Source of the DNA: Paenibacillus allorhizosphaerae
GTDB lineage: Bacteria; Bacillota; Bacilli; Paenibacillales; NBRC-103111
Length of the DNA: 37,378 bases
Reading direction: 5' to 3'
NCBI RefSeq assembly: GCF_910594985.1
Contig: NZ_CAJVCE010000041.1
Location: forward strand, 1-37,378
Position numbers and translations under genes: made by a program. Of the stretch, positions 37,344 through 37,378 are shown in pieces (position 1 is the stretch's first letter; every line of letters starts with the position of its first letter). The notes under the pieces were generated by a model. It did not search any database. It saw only the letters and a list, made by a program, of their open reading frames with translations, and had not been told where the DNA came from.

Positions 37344-37378
37344 ATGGGTGTTAAAGAAGTACTGAACTATGGAAAGAC
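37344..37378 (+). CDS. Start of a gene cut by the window edge
   Basis: GGGGGA (about 37333-37338) precedes ATG 37344, and the frame MGVKEVLNYG stays open to the end. It lies 100 bp after repeat E12, in line with the repeat-gene alternation. Too short to identify. Confidence 0.4.
   Translation, partial: MGVKEVLNYGK

Overview
The window looks like the chromosome of a Gram-positive Bacillota, most likely a Paenibacillus or close relative. Reasons: strong AGGAGG-type ribosome binding sites, several TTG/GTG starts, YesN-like AraC regulators, an ECF41 sigma factor, DUF2691- and DUF4023-like small proteins, and IS66/IS110/IS3/IS21-type remnants. Base composition is patchy, with AT-rich small hypothetical genes beside GC-rich enzyme and sigma-factor genes. 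This suggests an accessory, mosaic region. It is badly decayed: about a dozen recognisable genes carry a frameshift, a nonsense codon or a truncation.

Layout. 1-1850: intergenic repeat, MFS fragment, anonymous fragments and a scrambled IS66. 1992-5244: oxidoreductases (QorB-like NmrA protein, broken old yellow enzyme, SDR) around a frameshifted ASCH gene. 5651-6324: glycoside hydrolase family 2 remnant. 6500-9560: intact aldo/keto reductase and a soluble PAS-PAS hybrid histidine kinase. 9634-11864: ArsR-type regulator facing a deleted target, then a decayed copper-type operon (CsoR-like operator, HMA protein, DoxX, flavodoxin-like reductase). 11931-14062: SDR, then IS3, IS21-like and IS66 debris and a DUF4023 relic. 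14137-18641: an intact AraC-controlled operon (alkaline-phosphatase-superfamily hydrolase, solute-binding lipoprotein, ComB-like phosphatase). 18749-20079: decayed AraC/VOC pair and an IS21-like end block. 20226-26930: small unrelated genes, each followed by the same repeat, with an IS110 insertion. 27013-30509: VOC (glyoxalase-fold) gene cluster. 31051-33074: ECF41 sigma factor, broken EmrB-type transporter, another VOC gene. 33796-35268: aldo/keto reductase divergent from a MerR regulator with a textbook 19-bp-spacer promoter. 35369-37378: the repeat-gene-repeat-gene pattern again.

The most unusual signal is a family of twelve elements of about 50-90 bp, all in the same orientation. They have conserved arms (left about TAACGGGNAACGATAG, right about GTAACGGGCAGGATAG) around hairpins whose stem sequences differ between copies. 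In two stretches they alternate one-to-one with unrelated small genes. They start just after, or overlap, the upstream stop codon, and typically end 59-77 bp before the next start codon. A separate 210-bp block occurs twice, and both copies end exactly at the right arm. The arrangement resembles a gene-cassette array, although the sites are not integron attC sites and no recombinase is visible. A simpler reading is a genome-wide terminator-like repeat.

All calls rest on reading the sequence and remembered protein families; no database search was possible.
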